5,103 nt of DNA from Selenomonadales bacterium (GTDB lineage Bacteria; Bacillota; Negativicutes; RGIG982). A model generated the notes under the pieces. That model did not search any database. It was not told where the DNA came from and saw only the letters and a list, made by a program, of their open reading frames with translations. Where the stretch lies: NCBI GenBank assembly GCA_017390595.1, contig JAFPBC010000146.1:1-5103 (forward strand), written 5' to 3'. This document shows positions 4,536 through 5,103 of the stretch, piece after piece (the first letter of the stretch is position 1; the number at the start of each line of letters is the position of its first letter). A program made the translations under genes and the position numbers.

Positions 4536-5103
4536 ATGCGATTGATACATACATCGGATTGGCATTTGGGACGGTATTTTCACGGTGTCCATTTGACGAA
4601 CGATCAGTCGTATGTCTTGGAGCAGTTTTGCGATTATGTAAAAGATACGAGACCCGATGCGCTCGTGATAGCGGGCGATATCTACGATCGTGCGGTACCG
4701 CCGACGGACGCGGTCGCGCTTCTTGACGATACGCTTTCTAAGATATTGCTTGACTACCATGTGCCGACTATTATGATAGCAGGCAACCATGACAGCGCCG
4801 ACAGGCTTCATTTCGGCAGTCGTCTTTTGACGAAGGCGGGTCTTTATGTGTACGGTGTGCCGTCGCCTGCCGTGCGTCCGCTCGTGCTTTCCGACACGTA
4901 CGGCGATGTGGCGTTCTTGCCGCTCGTCTATGCGGAACCGTCGCTCGTGCGCGCGACTTACGGTACAGATGAGGTGTTCGGTCATGAGATGGCGATGCAG
5001 TGCATGATCGATGCGATGATGCCCCATGTGCCGAAACGCGCGCGTACGGTAGCGGTCGCGCACGCGTTCATTGCGGGCGGTACCGAGTGCGAGTCGGAGC
5101 GTC
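4536..5103 (+). CDS. sbcD: Exonuclease SbcD, nuclease subunit of SbcCD (3' truncated by window)
   Basis: The N-terminal 189 residues of a protein normally of about 380-400; the frame is open at the window edge. All early metallophosphoesterase motifs are present: Asp8 and His10 in HTSDWHLGR, Asp48 in IAGDIYDR, Asn84-His85-Asp86 in IAGNHDSADR, and His176 in VAHAF. The capping-type block LHFGSRLL (91-98) is typical of SbcD/Mre11. With SbcC, an SMC-like ATPase expected directly downstream, it forms the Mn-dependent SbcCD nuclease that cleaves DNA hairpins and blocked ends in recombination and repair. The start is supported by GGAG (4527-4530), 5 nt upstream and part of a run of seven G. The 86 bp between the preceding terminator and this ATG hold an 11-bp palindrome, CGTTTTAAACG (4468-4478), but no promoter that I can call with confidence and no Bacillus-type LexA box. 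Confidence 0.95.
   Translation, partial: MRLIHTSDWHLGRYFHGVHLTNDQSYVLEQFCDYVKDTRPDALVIAGDIYDRAVPPTDAVALLDDTLSKILLDYHVPTIMIAGNHDSADRLHFGSRLLTKAGLYVYGVPSPAVRPLVLSDTYGDVAFLPLVYAEPSLVRATYGTDEVFGHEMAMQCMIDAMMPHVPKRARTVAVAHAFIAGGTECESER

Noticed and set aside
4371..5063. Minus-strand open frame opposite sbcD
   Set aside because: The plus strand carries all SbcD metallophosphoesterase motifs; the opposite frame is His/Arg-rich shadow sequence spanning a terminator.

Overview
The window reads as a low-to-medium GC bacterial chromosome with Gram-positive style signals: strong GGAGG ribosome binding sites, sigma-A type promoters with 17-nt spacers and many hairpin-plus-U terminators. The presence of a GlpP-type antiterminator, an MgtC/SapB membrane protein and SbcD, together with codon choice mixing GC-rich coding with AT-rich control regions, suggests a Negativicutes (Selenomonas-like) member of the Firmicutes. 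This lineage call is an inference from style, not from a marker gene.

Layout: (1) 1-684, the 3' end of a larger unrecognised gene, possibly an extracellular exoprotein. (2) 736-1176, a small YbjN-like protein, meeting a convergent repressor gene at a shared bidirectional terminator (1180-1209). (3) 1226-1846 on the minus strand, a self-cleaving repressor of the XRE-HTH plus S24 peptidase (LexA/CI/HdiR-like) type. (4) 1847-2165, a compact control region with two back-to-back promoters and three copies of an operator of form TGA-N7-TCAACA. The rightward promoter is near consensus and drives a 25-codon hydrophobic ORF (2017-2094) with an excellent ribosome binding site, closed by a strong terminator. 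(5) 2234-2854, a stand-alone protein resembling the N-terminal nuclease-like domain of restriction-modification enzymes, with an altered active site. (6) 3113-4410, a probable two-gene operon of glpP-like and mgtC-like genes, with a perfect inverted repeat over the promoter -10/start region. (7) 4536 to the window end, the N-terminal half of sbcD.

The most interesting part is the repressor / small peptide pair. The repressor has the full Ser-Lys dyad and Ala-Gly cleavage site, so it should inactivate itself on RecA activation. Its operators lie across both its own promoter and that of the small membrane-peptide gene. The simplest reading is a damage-inducible membrane micropeptide, analogous in logic (not in sequence) to the LexA-controlled TisB toxin of E. 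coli. The nuclease-like gene immediately downstream may or may not belong to the same module; it is separated by a terminator and has a plausible promoter of its own.

No RNA genes, CRISPR arrays, insertion sequences or origins were seen.
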